Under the pieces are notes generated by a model. That model was not told where the DNA came from, searched no databases, and was given only the letters and a program-made list of their open reading frames with translations. Below are positions 46,101 through 57,650 of a stretch of DNA of 64,000 bases, in pieces; positions within the stretch are counted from its first letter, which is position 1; every line of letters starts with the position of its first letter. The DNA lies in contig LLEY01000032.1 in the NCBI GenBank assembly GCA_001414485.1, forward strand, positions 62,001 to 126,000, given 5' to 3'. The position numbers were made by a program, and so were the translations under genes. Origin of the DNA: Calycina herbarum. Its lineage: Eukaryota; Ascomycota; Leotiomycetes; Helotiales; Pezizellaceae.

Positions 46101-48436
46101 AGACAGTCCCACGATAAAAATAAAATTTCTTACAGACAGTACATCTCCAACTTGTGTCACTTATTTGAACATCATCATACGCGGCTATCTGATGTGGTAG
46201 CGAGGTCTTTTTTTGAGGTTGATATATATGATCTGCATCTCAAAATAAAGCCCACGAGCCAACGAAAGCAAGGAGAGACCCCTGGCTAAAGGATAAGATA
46301 GGAGGAGGAGCATGGGGAAACCCTTTATCGATTAGAGCGATACGAGCGATAGGAATTCAATATCTCATCCTGCAGAGAGTTCTGATAGGATGGCTATTGT
46401 GTTCTGTCAGCGGGAGAGAATCAGCTGCGTCTTGTCAGCAAGTTACGATGCACAGTCATATTCAAAATCGTTTTTCGCGCCGTTGAGAAACATAGCGGTT
46501 CGACCAATGTTGGGAGCCCGTCGATGGAAAATAAGCCGTCACCTCAAGATCATTGGCGGGTCTTTGGCACACACTGTCTTATTTTTGCCTGTGCCCCATT
46601 CAATCCTCACCACACAGATGCACCAGAGAGTTGGAGGAGCAAGTGAGGGTGTCACTGACGAATGTGGTGTGGCAGCTTGCATTAGACTTGCATTACTCAT
46701 TGGCTGGCTAATGCAAGATGTGAATCCCTTAGTACGACCTATGTTTAGCGACTACAGGACGGCAAGTCTTGACACAATGAACGGTTAAAGCGGCAACGGC
46801 TGCCTCGTGTTCGAGGCTGCAGAATTGTGCACGTTAGCTGCATAACCCTGCATAGTGTTTGACGATTTGCTTTTATCCTGTTGGAACTGGTGGAATCAAT
46901 GGAATGTCGAGAAGAAGCAAGGATGTTTGTCCGAAGCTCCGATGAACCTGGAAGAAGAATATCTGATGCTTGCAATTGAAGCCACCGGTAGACTTCCAGA
47001 AGGAGCTTTTCGAAGAAACGCCTGCGACCTGCAGCGACCTCGGATCCGCCAAGCATTCCAAAGACAACTCGAGTGCCACCAACGGCCTCCATTGACAAGC
47101 ACCAGCTTCAAAAGCGTGGGGACCATCACCTCATGATTCGAGACGCCTCTTTAGGTTTCCTCCCAACCACATAGGCAAATACGCTACCTACTCTTGCCAT
47201 TCAGCCATCTTTGTTTTCCTTTTTGCCCAGTCCTAACACCAGCTAGTCTGCATTTCTTCCCCTCCAGCCTTATCGAATCAAGGCTAAAGATGAGGAAGAA
47301 GGCTGTCAGTTGAATGTTTCCGGCTCAAGTTGAAGTCCATCTTATCGGAGCCAAGGGTCTTGAGCCAATCGGGGGGGTATTTCCTCGTCCTGACTTTCTT
47401 CCCCTGCATGATGAACTCAGGAACAATGCAGGTACGAGAATCCGGCAACCTTTCAACGTCGCACAACCCGAATTGACGAGACGCATACAGATGCCAAATG
47501 TAACTTCGGTCGTCCAAAACGTGCTGCTGCAAAGCCGCACGTTTCAAGAGGAAACAATCAGATCCATCTCTCCCACGTTGAAAAGACTCGGTCAGAAAGA
47601 TCGTCTGGAATTTGATGCTGTCAGAGAATTTGATAACACGCCATGGCTCCAGTGTGTGCGGTGTCTCCTCTTCTGAAGCTTTCTTCGCCTCGTCCCGCCG
47701 ATGTCGTATTTTCCATTGATTAGCCAGAGCAAGATCAATTACCAACGGTCGTCTAATTGGGCATGGTCATCGGCTTTGTCAAATAGCAGGACCCGTCCGG
47801 CTTCCGGAACACGTCCCAAAATGACTGGAGGGAACTGTTCCGGGTCTCGGTGGTGTCGCTTGCTGGGACTCGTAGTTCGAATGAAGTGGGTATTCTTACT
47901 AGTGGGAGACGATCTTGAACTGTCAAAAAGATAACTTCGTTTGCGAACAGACGTTTGGAGCTAAGTGGCTGGGACTTGGGACGAATTAAAATGTCCCGAC
48001 AGACCGGATCTTCTCAACCATTGCCGGGGGCGAACGTGTTGCGGCTCGTGACTCGTGGAAAGCGTCTCTTTCTTGGAGTTGCACTCGATGAGCAGATCAG
48101 TTATTGAAATGCTACCTCCAAACGGCATATAGCCTAGATTCTGGGCCCCACGAAAAGTTGGGGCGTACGGAATATTCACAAGAGACAGCTTGAGTCAAGT
48201 TGAGAATTCAAATCATTATCTCTGAAACCTCCCGTCACGGGGCGCTTTATCATTGACTCGATTGACGATGGCGTAAACCCGCACAGGAGTTTTCCACTGT
48301 GGGCATATCGATTTCATTCTTGACAAATACCGGTACATATACTCCATGGCGATATTTACTGGTAGAGAGATGAAGTTGATGCTCTAAATGAAAATTCATA
48401 CCTGCCCCGGATTCTCCGTTCTGGGTTTGTGGCGTT
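43149..48436. other. Long gene-poor region upstream of the Msn2-like gene
   Basis: About 5.3 kb with several 100-180 codon open frames but none with motif content, family resemblance or consistent splice joins. The proximal 1.2 kb is G-rich on the plus strand (CT-rich in the direction of the Msn2-like gene) and is probably its leader and promoter. I could not identify any RNA gene or transposon. Confidence 0.4.
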
Positions 48437-49225
48437 ATGTCCGAATGGCTCGATTTGGACCCTTACCTGCATGAAAAGGAAATTGGGCATTACTTGGCCG
48501 AACTCAACCTATTGCCTTTACGCTTTACCCACGCTGTTTGTTGCCGCTATTCACAGTTACACAACCGCGAGCGAAGGTTTCGTTGGGAGGATTTAGAAGC
48601 TAAAACAATAGACGAACCTCGCAAGAACGGGATCAAGCCCAACCTTTCGAAACTTCTGGACTTCTCGCAAAGTCACAACCTCATGTTCCCAAATCCCATC
48701 TTCAGTTGTTTTCTCCACACAATCACTGCCATTTGCCGATCATCAACTGTCAAGCCTCGCCTCGGCAGTCACTCTTCCAGTGGAGGCCTGGAAAGCCCTT
48801 GGAATTTTGCTTCACTCCGGAGAACAACCCGCGACCCCAGCCGCGATGACTCGGTGCCAAATCCCTGTCAAAGAAAGTTTGGCAAGATCACCAAAGGCGG
48901 ACCTCTTACTAAATTGTATCCTGGCCTCCGGCCGAGAGGTTGGGCTGGCTTATCCGTCTTTCAGGGTTGCCGTGAAGGACCTTCTCGAAGGTTTCACGCC
49001 ACAAAAAAAGATGCCAGAGCCTGGTCCCTTCAAGCGGCAGGATCCGTAGGTCCTGATAACGATTGCAGTGGGGAAATGTTGTGTCAAGTGTCGAAAGTCG
49101 AGCGGAATCAATGCATGAACGAGTTTGTTCGTAATGTGGCGAAGTTGGTTCATCATTCATGCAAATTATGCATTGCGGCATTTCACCCCCACCAAGTTTC
49201 GCACATCGTCATCAGACGGTTTTAG
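48437..49225 (+). CDS. Doubtful hypothetical ORF
   Basis: An uninterrupted 262-codon frame with an ATG start (MSEWLDLDPYLHEKEIG). The sequence is Ser/Arg-rich with scattered Cys. It has no signal peptide, membrane segment or family I recognise. Length alone makes it worth listing, but composition is close to random and it sits in a gene-poor block. It ends about 180 bases before the 3' end of the PAQR gene on the other strand. Confidence 0.22.
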   Translation: MSEWLDLDPYLHEKEIGHYLAELNLLPLRFTHAVCCRYSQLHNRERRFRWEDLEAKTIDEPRKNGIKPNLSKLLDFSQSHNLMFPNPIFSCFLHTITAICRSSTVKPRLGSHSSSGGLESPWNFASLRRTTRDPSRDDSVPNPCQRKFGKITKGGPLTKLYPGLRPRGWAGLSVFQGCREGPSRRFHATKKDARAWSLQAAGSVGPDNDCSGEMLCQVSKVERNQCMNEFVRNVAKLVHHSCKLCIAAFHPHQVSHIVIRRF

Positions 49226-49407
49226 CAAGATCTGCGCGTCTAGTTTATTTGAAGCATAGTTGGTGGTCCTAACCAACACAGTGGGTGTAAAATTTGCTAA
49301 TGTCGATCGCCTATTTTCTTGGTACTTCGTAGTTGGATAGTTGCATTGTCGAGCTGCGTTGTGTTGACGTACTCGACTCCCAAAAGCTTGGGGTTCCACC
49401 AGAGAAT

Positions 49408-50411
49408 CTATTTACATGACCCGGGTCCATGAGCATGGTAAAAGTCAAAGGACTGTGTTATGCCTCCAGTGTACATCAAAGCTGCGAAGACAACCGTAAC
49501 ATGAAAGACCTGATGACTTGCTCCCAATATGTCGAATCTTCTTGCACTCCATCGTTCAGGAATCTGCGAAGCGTTAGCGGTCATTTGGCATTTGTTTTGT
49601 TGTATTTTATTCTTCTTCTCGAATTACAAACCTTCAGAGCGTATGCGGTTGCACCCAGGATATTTAAAACAAGTGTTTTTAGTACCCAGGTGATCCCCAT
49701 TCGTTGTTCTTGCAAAGACCAGCCATATTTATAAATCCCATGGACAACAGGGATCATTGTGAAGATGGCTAGACTCCCGAAAGTCGCAGCACGAATTGGC
49801 CGAAGATATGTCTCTCTAAAGCCAGGCTGGAATGTCGAAATGGAACAAGCGATTGCTAAAAGGGATATCTATATTCTTCAGTGACAGCCCATGAGTTTTT
49901 TGGTCTTTCCCGTAACCTACCATAGTCCAATAAAAATATTGAAGTGTCTGTTCGCAGCTGAAGCCATAATATACCAATGGAATAGCTGCACCCCACATCA
50001 ATAGGATTACACCTTGATAGTCCAATTGGGCCCCAAAATTGTCGATTTCATTGCTGTGGTTCATGATTGTGTGGTAACTAGAGCTCTGTCAGAAATCTCG
50101 CTACTACCTATCAATGGCTTGGGCTATCCTACGTTGCTGAGAGTATAAAGCATATTGCTACTCCTACAAAGTAAATCAAGCAGACAGTTTTATCTCCTCT
50201 GGTAGCTATTGCATATCTTGGCGGAATTTCCGTGTTGAAGATGAAAATGGGTATTATCATGAAAATGCACGCTGCTATTAAGTGCGAGTAAATGTTTACT
50301 TTAGCAAGACGTCAGTAAACAGCTCAATTGCGCTTTCGCTCCAAAATACCTGTTTCGTTGTGGATATAAGTCAAGCTATGGAAGCAGGAGGAGAGTGATC
50401 CGGAAGCACAA
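49408..50411 (-). CDS. PAQR/hemolysin-III family membrane protein (5' end unresolved)
   Basis: Seven-helix membrane protein of the adiponectin-receptor/Izh family, linked in fungi to zinc and lipid homeostasis; several members are ceramidase-like hydrolases. Exons on the minus strand are 50411-50350, 50298-50133, 50077-49921, 49868-49632 and 49563-49408, separated by introns of 51-68 nt. They encode about 258 residues in family order: FHSLTYIHNETVNIYSHLIA, then YHTIMNHSNEID (metal-site His and Ser), QLDYQGVILLMWGAAIPLVY, YYGFSCEQTLQYFYWTM, PIRAATFGSLAIFTMIPVVH, IPERWSARRFDILGASHQVF with the final zinc His, ending HGPGSCK. The segment before 50411 would encode the short N-terminus; I found no exon with an in-frame ATG. 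It is therefore partial, or its start is damaged. Confidence 0.8.
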
Positions 50412-52291
50412 CTACTTGGAAGTCAGTTACTTCTTTTGCTATTATGTTTAAGCTTCAAGTCAACTTTGAGGCAGGGTAACCAAAGCTACCCAGCATAATT
50501 GAGTTGCACACGGGCACTCTCTTTGCATATGTTTCCGTTTAGAAGAACAGTCAAATAAGCCTTCTAGGTAGCTTCGGCGACTCTGCTGTCTCCAAGATAC
50601 TCAACTTTCAACTAGTTTGTATGCAAGCATAGAAATTATCCGAGAGAATCGTATTTCAAAGGCAATCCTAACTTCAACATTGTTCAAACCCAAAAATTAT
50701 CTTCAAATACACTTGCTTCATGGTTTTCAAGGTTCCCCATCAAAAAGACTGCGTTTTCCCAGAGGATTTTACTGCAAGATGTACCAAACTCCTGGGCAGA
50801 GTGATATCGGGTTCAAGCATTGTAGAAGTCAAGATAAAAGCCACCTTGTGTGTAACGGGAATTCACTTACCGATATCCCGTTTCAATAAACTCATTATCT
50901 TCCCTATCACCTCCATCAGTCACCCCCAATGCTCAAGGTAACCAACCACTGACCAAAACTCACTGTTGCCACCGTTCTATTTACTCATCAGCCACAACAA
51001 CTCCACCACCAAATCCAGACCGCTGCTGGCCACGCCATCCCACCATTTCCAACGTTTTGCTCACCTAATTCACGCCACAATCTTAAAGTTGTCGTCGTTG
51101 TCTCTGGGTTCAACAGAAGACATTTCTCCTCGCCCCACGTGTTGATCTTCTCAGGGGTCCCGCAAATGGGGTTGGGGTTATTACTTTTCCGGCGAATCAT
51201 ATCGAAGCGGAAGCGGGAGAAGGTGAGACAGAACAATCTCACGCAAGAAAAAAAGCAATAAATTAGAAAGAAAAATATTGGAAGCCGAAACACGGAAATT
51301 TCCAAGACAAGGGTTTGAGAGATCTGTCTTTTTCTTCTTTGAAGTTTGGTTTTTGGTTTTCTTGGGTGTGATGAAAAGATTTGAGGGTTTGAAATGGCGG
51401 TGAGAAATTTGGCTTGGTTTTGGATCGTGGGCACGCTTTGACAATTTGATAGAATTGCACTGGCTTGAGACTGGATCTTTTCGTTTCCGTGTGGCTGGCA
51501 TCACGTTTCGTAATGCTTTGCTTGCCATGGAATGCGAAAAGGGACTGATTTTACGATATATTTTCTGTAAGTCTTGATAATTGAGCTGTCAAATTTGGAA
51601 GATAGCGTGGTCTCGAACTTCAATTGCAATTATTTACGTAATTTCTTCGCCTGCTGTATATTTTGTTTCTTCCAGCCTCTTATCACTTGTTTCGTATTCT
51701 CCAATCACAAGGCCGATCAAGCAGTGATCAATCTGGCGTGGATTGGTACCGGAGCACTGCCGCGTTGCTATTTTCAAAGTACCGGATGGATGTTTCGGGA
51801 AGTTGTCTCTCTAACTTATCAAACGGGTGGGGGAGAAGGATCTTGAGACAGGCAGTTGCAGAAAAAGAGTCCTTTGGCTTAGATTTCAACATTTAAGGAA
51901 AGTGAAGCATTGGATTTGTTTCTTTTGGTCATCATTCATATTTTTCCCAGTGGGAAAAGACAATTCCGATCTGCTTCAAGAATTTGCATCTCCGAGTATG
52001 AGCGTCAAGATTGTGTATCGAAATAAACATCAAGATTTGATGTCTCGCTTTTCGCCGTTACCTATTTCCCATGAGGTCTATCTCACAATAAGGCTATACG
52101 ACTCCTCAGATCTACAGTCGTGCTCACTAAAATGTGTGTCTCGGGAGAAAGTGGATTCTGTTTTGTGAACTTTGTTTTTGTATTGGGGTCATGAGCCCTG
52201 GTCTTCTGACGGAAGTAATGGATTGGTTTTGAGTGCACTTGTTTGATTAAGGTCTGGTCTTCACACGAGCCAGGCACTCCTTTTGTCAATA

Positions 52292-52407
52292 TACTTCGTC
52301 CCAGGCGTAACTATTACTGCAGATTTTGTGGGCTACCAGGGTTTTTGGCCGATTTTCATGGGGGGTTATTTCGCTTCTGTCGTAATAGTTTCGCCTGGGA
52401 CGAAGTA
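52292..52407. mobile_element. MITE with 26-bp terminal inverted repeats
   Basis: The left end TACTTCGTCCCAGGCGTAAC TATTAC and the right end GTAATAGTTTCGCCTGGGAC GAAGTA are inverted repeats with a single mismatch over 26 bases. The element is 116 bp in total and has no coding capacity. If the outer TA is the target duplication, the repeats start CTTCGTCCCAGG and the element fits a Tc1/mariner-derived MITE. Superfamily is inference. Confidence 0.8.
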
Positions 52408-53679
52408 CCCCTTCTTCTAAAAGTCATTCGGTAACCCTTTTAATTTGGCGTTGTGGTTTAGCGAGAGTAGTATTGGCTTGAACTAGATTCACACTTTGGG
52501 TGGTGTCGAGACTACCTTTTGTTTTGATCCGTCCTCTCGTATGATACTCTCTCTACCTCATTTATTGTGTATGTATCCCCAATTTGATGTCATCACGAGG
52601 TGTAGCCAAGTATTCATATATGACGCTGTCTCGACCAAGCGTTAGATCCAGCAGAGCCGAGTGATATTTAAATTCATTATGTTTGAATTCATGATGTTTG
52701 AATTCCGGAGGCAGCAGCTCTAGGCTATTTCTACGTACACATCTTCTTGTCGTTATATAATATGTTCCAGGAGACAAAAGTTTGTATTCTCAGATTCTCT
52801 CATTTTTTCTTCCATCTCTCCCTTTACACAATTTTGATTGTTTAACAGCGCATGTATTTCCTAGATCTCTCACCTTGATTCTGTCATCACTCCTCGAGTT
52901 TCGATCTGAACTGTATTATGGATTCAGTTATTGGATACGGACCTTCTTAGTTGCTTGTTGGACCAGCTAGCTCGGAATAACAAGGAAATGGATCTTATTA
53001 ATTTATTGCTTTGGAAGGGGGAGCTCATGAATATTAGTCACAACATGCAGCTTTCTTGTGAATAGAAAATTCGCAAGCCAACCAGGCCATGAGAGCTCAA
53101 TACTATAGTAAGGCTACGCTCCTAACGAACTTTGGTGTAAAAAAAGTCATTAATCTTCATACCATTATTACGCCAGTGATTCTTGGACAAGTGCAAATGT
53201 CATCCGTTTGAAGAGTCAAGAAACCGAGTGTCTAATTATTCTCGAAAAATAGGAGAAGTGAGAATTACTCTGCGAGCACCCCATTTCTCCTTGCTTGAGT
53301 CTAGCTCGAACAATTGCAAACATTTTCCAAGACTATTTAATTCTCCTAGATCTTCACGAACAATACATTCATTCAATAAGCTTAGAATATTCAGAGTGAG
53401 TAGACCCCACTTCTCTTACTTAATTATCATGGACTGTTTCCATAAATGTAAAGTAAGGTGGATTGGGTGTACGTGGAGCAACGGCCGAACTTCTTGCAAA
53501 AGTTATCATAAGAGCTGTAGTCATTATGCTCGCAAATCCTCTTGCGCTGTCATTTTTACGTTTCAAGAATTGGTCACCAACTCATATTCTTTCCATTCAG
53601 ACTTAAGCTAAAAACCATAACTGCGAGCTGGAGGAAATGGGAATTAGTCTCAATCTTGGTGGCGAATTAGAGTTCAAAC

Positions 53680-54166
53680 TTGCGGTTCTCTTTGCAAAGC
53701 GGGGTATTTTATGATCGTCCGGATGGAGTGAGCGTCAATCAACATGGAAAAATCACTGGTGTGGAAAGGGATACATGTTACAGGGTTGATATCGACAGGC
53801 AGTCCTTGAATGTACTTCATAACCTCACTTGTTTCCTAGGGGCGCAGCCTACCAGCGTAGCAGAGCAAGTATGCGCACTTCCTCCTGGTGCTGAAGGGAC
53901 AGTCTTATTATTTGCCGCAAGAAAGTGGAGCGACTTCTTCTGTCTATGATATCTCTTTCCCTCAGCCAAGTAGAAGCACGACGATGGTACTGTGGTCATT
54001 TAAACACGCTCTCCAGTTGCAGAGTTGGAGAGATGAAGTAGGCGCCCAACAGACTTGTGACTACATGGTCTACGTCTACAATTCCATTCCAAGATTGAAC
54101 TTGGTTGTGTGTTACGGTCGAGGTGAGAAGTGGATGCGAAGTGAAAAAAAATTGAGGAATTCTTGA
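53680..54166 (+). other. Overlapping coding-like frames, possible decayed gene
   Basis: Two overlapping plus-strand frames look more protein-like than their surroundings: one reads GKITGVERDTCYRVDIDRQS with LTCFLGAQPTSVAEQVCALP, the other LPQESGATSSVYDISFPQPS. The first lacks an ATG start (TTG). They may be pieces of one small Cys-containing gene broken by a frameshift or an unseen intron. I do not recognise a family. Confidence 0.25.
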
Positions 54167-54169
54167 ATC

Positions 54170-54620
54170 CGAGGGGGGGGGTTTATACTCGACGCTAACC
54201 CATATTCGGGTGAGAGGTCCTGCTCGCTCCTTCTCTCTCATAATCTGGGGATTCTGGACCCACGTCAACAAACCTTAATCTGGAGCAGTCCTCGGCTCGA
54301 CACTCTAGGTCGACTCTGGTTGCCCTTTCCCCCTCCTTCCCTTTTGAAGCCCGATACCAACACTCGCTCGACTTGACCTCGTCCTCGACCCTCACCCCTT
54401 CCTTCCTTTCTTAACACACTCCCACCTCGACCCTCTCGGCCCTCTTCGCTCCTCTCTTGTTCTCCCCGTCTTTGAAATGCGACACTCGACTCAGCACGAG
54501 GGGCCCCGAGAGCTACCAGTAGACTCGGTGTTCATTGCCTCTTTATAGTCCACCATCCCGGGAAGTGTCCCCAACAGAGGCACCCCTCTCCCTCCAGGCC
54601 TCCTCTCACTTCAAGAATGA
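54170..54620. repeat. Pyrimidine-rich, LTR-like stretch
   Basis: After a run of nine G the plus strand becomes strongly C/T-rich for about 400 bases (CCTTTCCCCCTCCTTCCCTT, CTCTCGGCCCTCTTCGCTCC). It is quite unlike the flanks. Such CT-rich blocks occur in fungal LTR-retrotransposon ends, but I found no second copy, primer site or coding region, so the assignment is tentative. Confidence 0.3.
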
Positions 54621-57600
54621 CTGTTCCCTTCGAAGGGGATTCGTCATTTATCTCACTCATCTCCCAGGGCTTTTCTCAAAGTCTCTATTGGATGTTGAGA
54701 CCGCTCAGTACTTTTTTTCTACGTGGGCTTTTCCAAAGCGTGGTTGACTTGAGAACTAAAACTACTTTTCTTAACACAATGTATCATTCATTGGTTGGAC
54801 ATCTGCTTTTACCTTTCACTTTCTCAATATTCTGGCGACGACGCACTACAACGACCGCAAATATAACCGGGTTCTAAGAAAGCTTGATGAAAAAGAAGCA
54901 CGCGACAACTTCCGTAGCTCTGAGGGCTTTCCATGGGCCACCCTTTGTGTGGCACTTTCCAGGGGTTTCAAAGTGAGGCTGGGCCGTTTCTTTTGAGGAT
55001 CCCAATATCATTTCCCATGGGAGGAAGTTCCTAGTTTGAGGGACTCAAGATAACCAAATTAATACTTGCACATCAAATGCCACGTTTTAAGTAAAAATGT
55101 TACTTTCTCATGTGGGATTTCTGGAAAGTCTGACATAAATGTAAGTCAGTGGATTCCATAAATCAAAAGGTGATGTAAAGAAAAGTACCCTGCAAAACAT
55201 GAATGCCGTTAACCTTTCCAAATTCAACAATTACCACAAGTAGCAACCTCTCTACATTTATCTTTTCGTGATGCTCAAAGAGTCACTGGGTAGACATGTC
55301 AGGGTTCCAATTTATTGGGTCTAAAACTCAGGTTTCCGAGACCAAAGTCTCCAATAAAAAACTAATAAGCAAACAATTTGACCTGGTCTTTGTTTCTTAT
55401 TGTCCACACCCTCTCCCGTATCGAAATATCCCCCTGTACCAAAATTGGCCGTGTAATTCTTTACGACTAATGAACGTGGAAGGACGGAAAAATACCTCGA
55501 AGCAAACTTAGAAATGATAACAAGATGGTATTCATATCCGCCAAGTATTATAGTCAGTTGCGATATAAGCTTCCCTTTTGACGATATTTTGTAAAACGTG
55601 CGTTTTTGGAAAATTTCTTGATTTCCTCTCCTTTTAGACACTCTTTTCCTCTTTACTTGATAACAAGGTATGTTATTATATTCCCGAGAACAGTAAATAA
55701 GAGCTCTATACCTCCTTTCTTACTCTATAAGCTTTTTAGGGAGAAAGCAGACACTTTTATATCTGTCTTAATTTTTATAGCGTCTTACTCAGTGCGAGAA
55801 ATAAGTAGAGTAGAGTAGAGTAGTGGCAACAACTCTACTCTACTCAGACTACTCAGAGTACTACTTGAGTACCTGAGTAGTTTGTGCTTACATTAGTCTT
55901 AGTAGAGAATACTTAACTTAACAGAGGTATGAAACTTTTCCTTACAAAAAGAGGGCTTTCTAAGAATTAACTATTACTTAGTTTATTCTTATTAAACTTG
56001 CTTAGATATAATAACAAATAGAGAGGAGGCATAATAAGATATAGCAGTTCTTTCTAGCCAGGTCTTATATCTTAAAGAGTACTTTAATTTTCTGTTTTCG
56101 AAAATCAATAAGGAAAAACCCCGGGGAAATAAGGAAGAAAAAAGCACAGTTTATAGAAACAGTGTCAAAAGGAAGCTTATATTGCAACTGACTGTAAACA
56201 CAAAAACGTACTAATATCTAATTTATCGAATTTTAATGAACAAATTAGAGACACCCTATTTTTGTAACACAGCAGAGCTAGTTTCCTCTTGTTATGCAGG
56301 TAAAGTAACTCCCATAACAAAACCAAAGCTTCTTTTAAGAGTTAGAAATTAGTTCCTTGATTCACTCGTCGATTCCCGCGAGAAACCCCTTATTTTTCAC
56401 TTACCTCTCTCCGCTACTCCAGTTGGACAAAAAGTAGAATAAAGTGAATTAGACACCCACTCTCTCGCAAAGAAAGAATCCAGATAGATGAATCTTATTT
56501 AGGGAAAATCTTAATATGTAGACTGTAGGCCTGTGTCTTTTCCTAGCTGACCACAAAGAGTCAAAGTACATTCACTGACTATCACGAAGACAGCTAAGGA
56601 TTCTCCACTATTCGTGGAAGAAAAAAAGAAAGAATGAATTACTCATCACCAAGGCAAGGTTTTCTATCTCTCTAGAGTGATACTACCCAGAAAACCTCAA
56701 AACAGTAACCTCCATAAATCGATAGGGCTAGCATCCAAGTGATTCCCAAAACAGACCTAGAAAATCCCTCAACTCACAGCGTTCGTTTAATACCCAGCCC
56801 AATGCGCATAAGGAAATATATCATGCATACCCCAATAAATAAATCAGGGAGAAAAAGACCCAACGACCTTTTCCAACTACCTGGCTGTTTCTGACATGGG
56901 TAATGCCATAACCACCAAACCATCAAGCAATCAAGCAATCAATCAATCCTCAAAGTAAACAAGAATCCCAAATTCCCATAAAACACACCATCGTCGATCA
57001 TGACATACTTAATATATCCCCAACGCTACGAGAGCTCCCGCCACATGGCAAAATCTAACCAACGAAAACCTTGCTCACTTTTTGCACCACAACGTGCAAG
57101 GAAACTTAGTCCGAGGCATCCAGGCCTCAATCAACACATAAAAGAGTAGAATGTCGCGAGACGAGGCAGACTTTCCTCCAGCTACAATTTTGAAATGGTC
57201 CAGGTCCCATTTCTACCTAAGGCATCATGATGCTGACAGGTTTCCTCAATGCCGGTTCAAGGATTCCACAAAACTGCACTCGTCACATCTCTGAGCTTGT
57301 GCTACCATCTCAACATCTTCCATGTGGCAAGGAAGACAAACAGACACGTGCCAACGAAAAGTGAGTTGGACCAAAAATTAATTCATATTCAATGCTCTCT
57401 ATTACAAAAGACACGAACTGACTGACTGACTACTCGCTATGCCAAAAAATAAAAAAAATAACGCCCAATATATCCTACAACAACAGACATAAATAAATGC
57501 CAGCACACCACGCGCCAATATGTACACAAACCAATGAGCGCAAAAGCCACCTCCGATCCCGTGAAATCATTCCATCCGTGGGTATCTTTCCCAAAAACAA

Positions 57601-57650
57601 TCCAAGACAAAAAAAAAAGATCCAAAAAAGAGGGACAAAAAACGAATGAT
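54621..57650. other. AT-rich gene-free region
   Basis: About 3 kb with stops in all frames, strongly AT-rich between 55600 and 56700. It contains the hairpin at 55808-55845 and a short CAATCAAG/CAATC run near 56925. It could be decayed repeat DNA. The last ~400 bases are the 3' flank of the next gene, including a GACT microsatellite near 57418. Confidence 0.45.
55808..55845. repeat. Perfect hairpin of GAGTA repeats
   Basis: The arm GAGTAGAGTAGAG (55808-55820) and its exact reverse complement CTCTACTCTACTC (55833-55845) flank a 12-base loop. Further CAGACTACTCAGAGTACTAC and GAGTACCTGAGTAG copies follow to about 55880, making a cluster of ACTC/GAGT units in both orientations. Confidence 0.75.

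Larger units (their letters stand above)
50412..54169. other. Gene-poor region with one MITE and coding-like scraps
   Basis: About 3.8 kb. Contents recognised: the inverted-repeat element at 52292-52407 and coding-looking frames at 53680-54166. The minus frame at 51181-51528 (MASKALRNVMPATRKRK) has an ATG and a Lys-rich composition but no recognisable family. A direct repeat ATGTTTGAATTC occurs twice near 52679-52702. Confidence 0.4.

Noticed and set aside
46390..46788. 132-codon plus ORF
   Set aside because: Random-looking composition in a region without other gene signals.
47284..47745. 153-codon minus ORF
   Set aside because: Starts at TTG, has no conserved motif and no plausible upstream exon.
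51181..51528. 115-codon minus ORF starting MASKALRN
   Set aside because: Lys-rich but without recognisable domain; overlapping frames of similar length make it unsafe to call.
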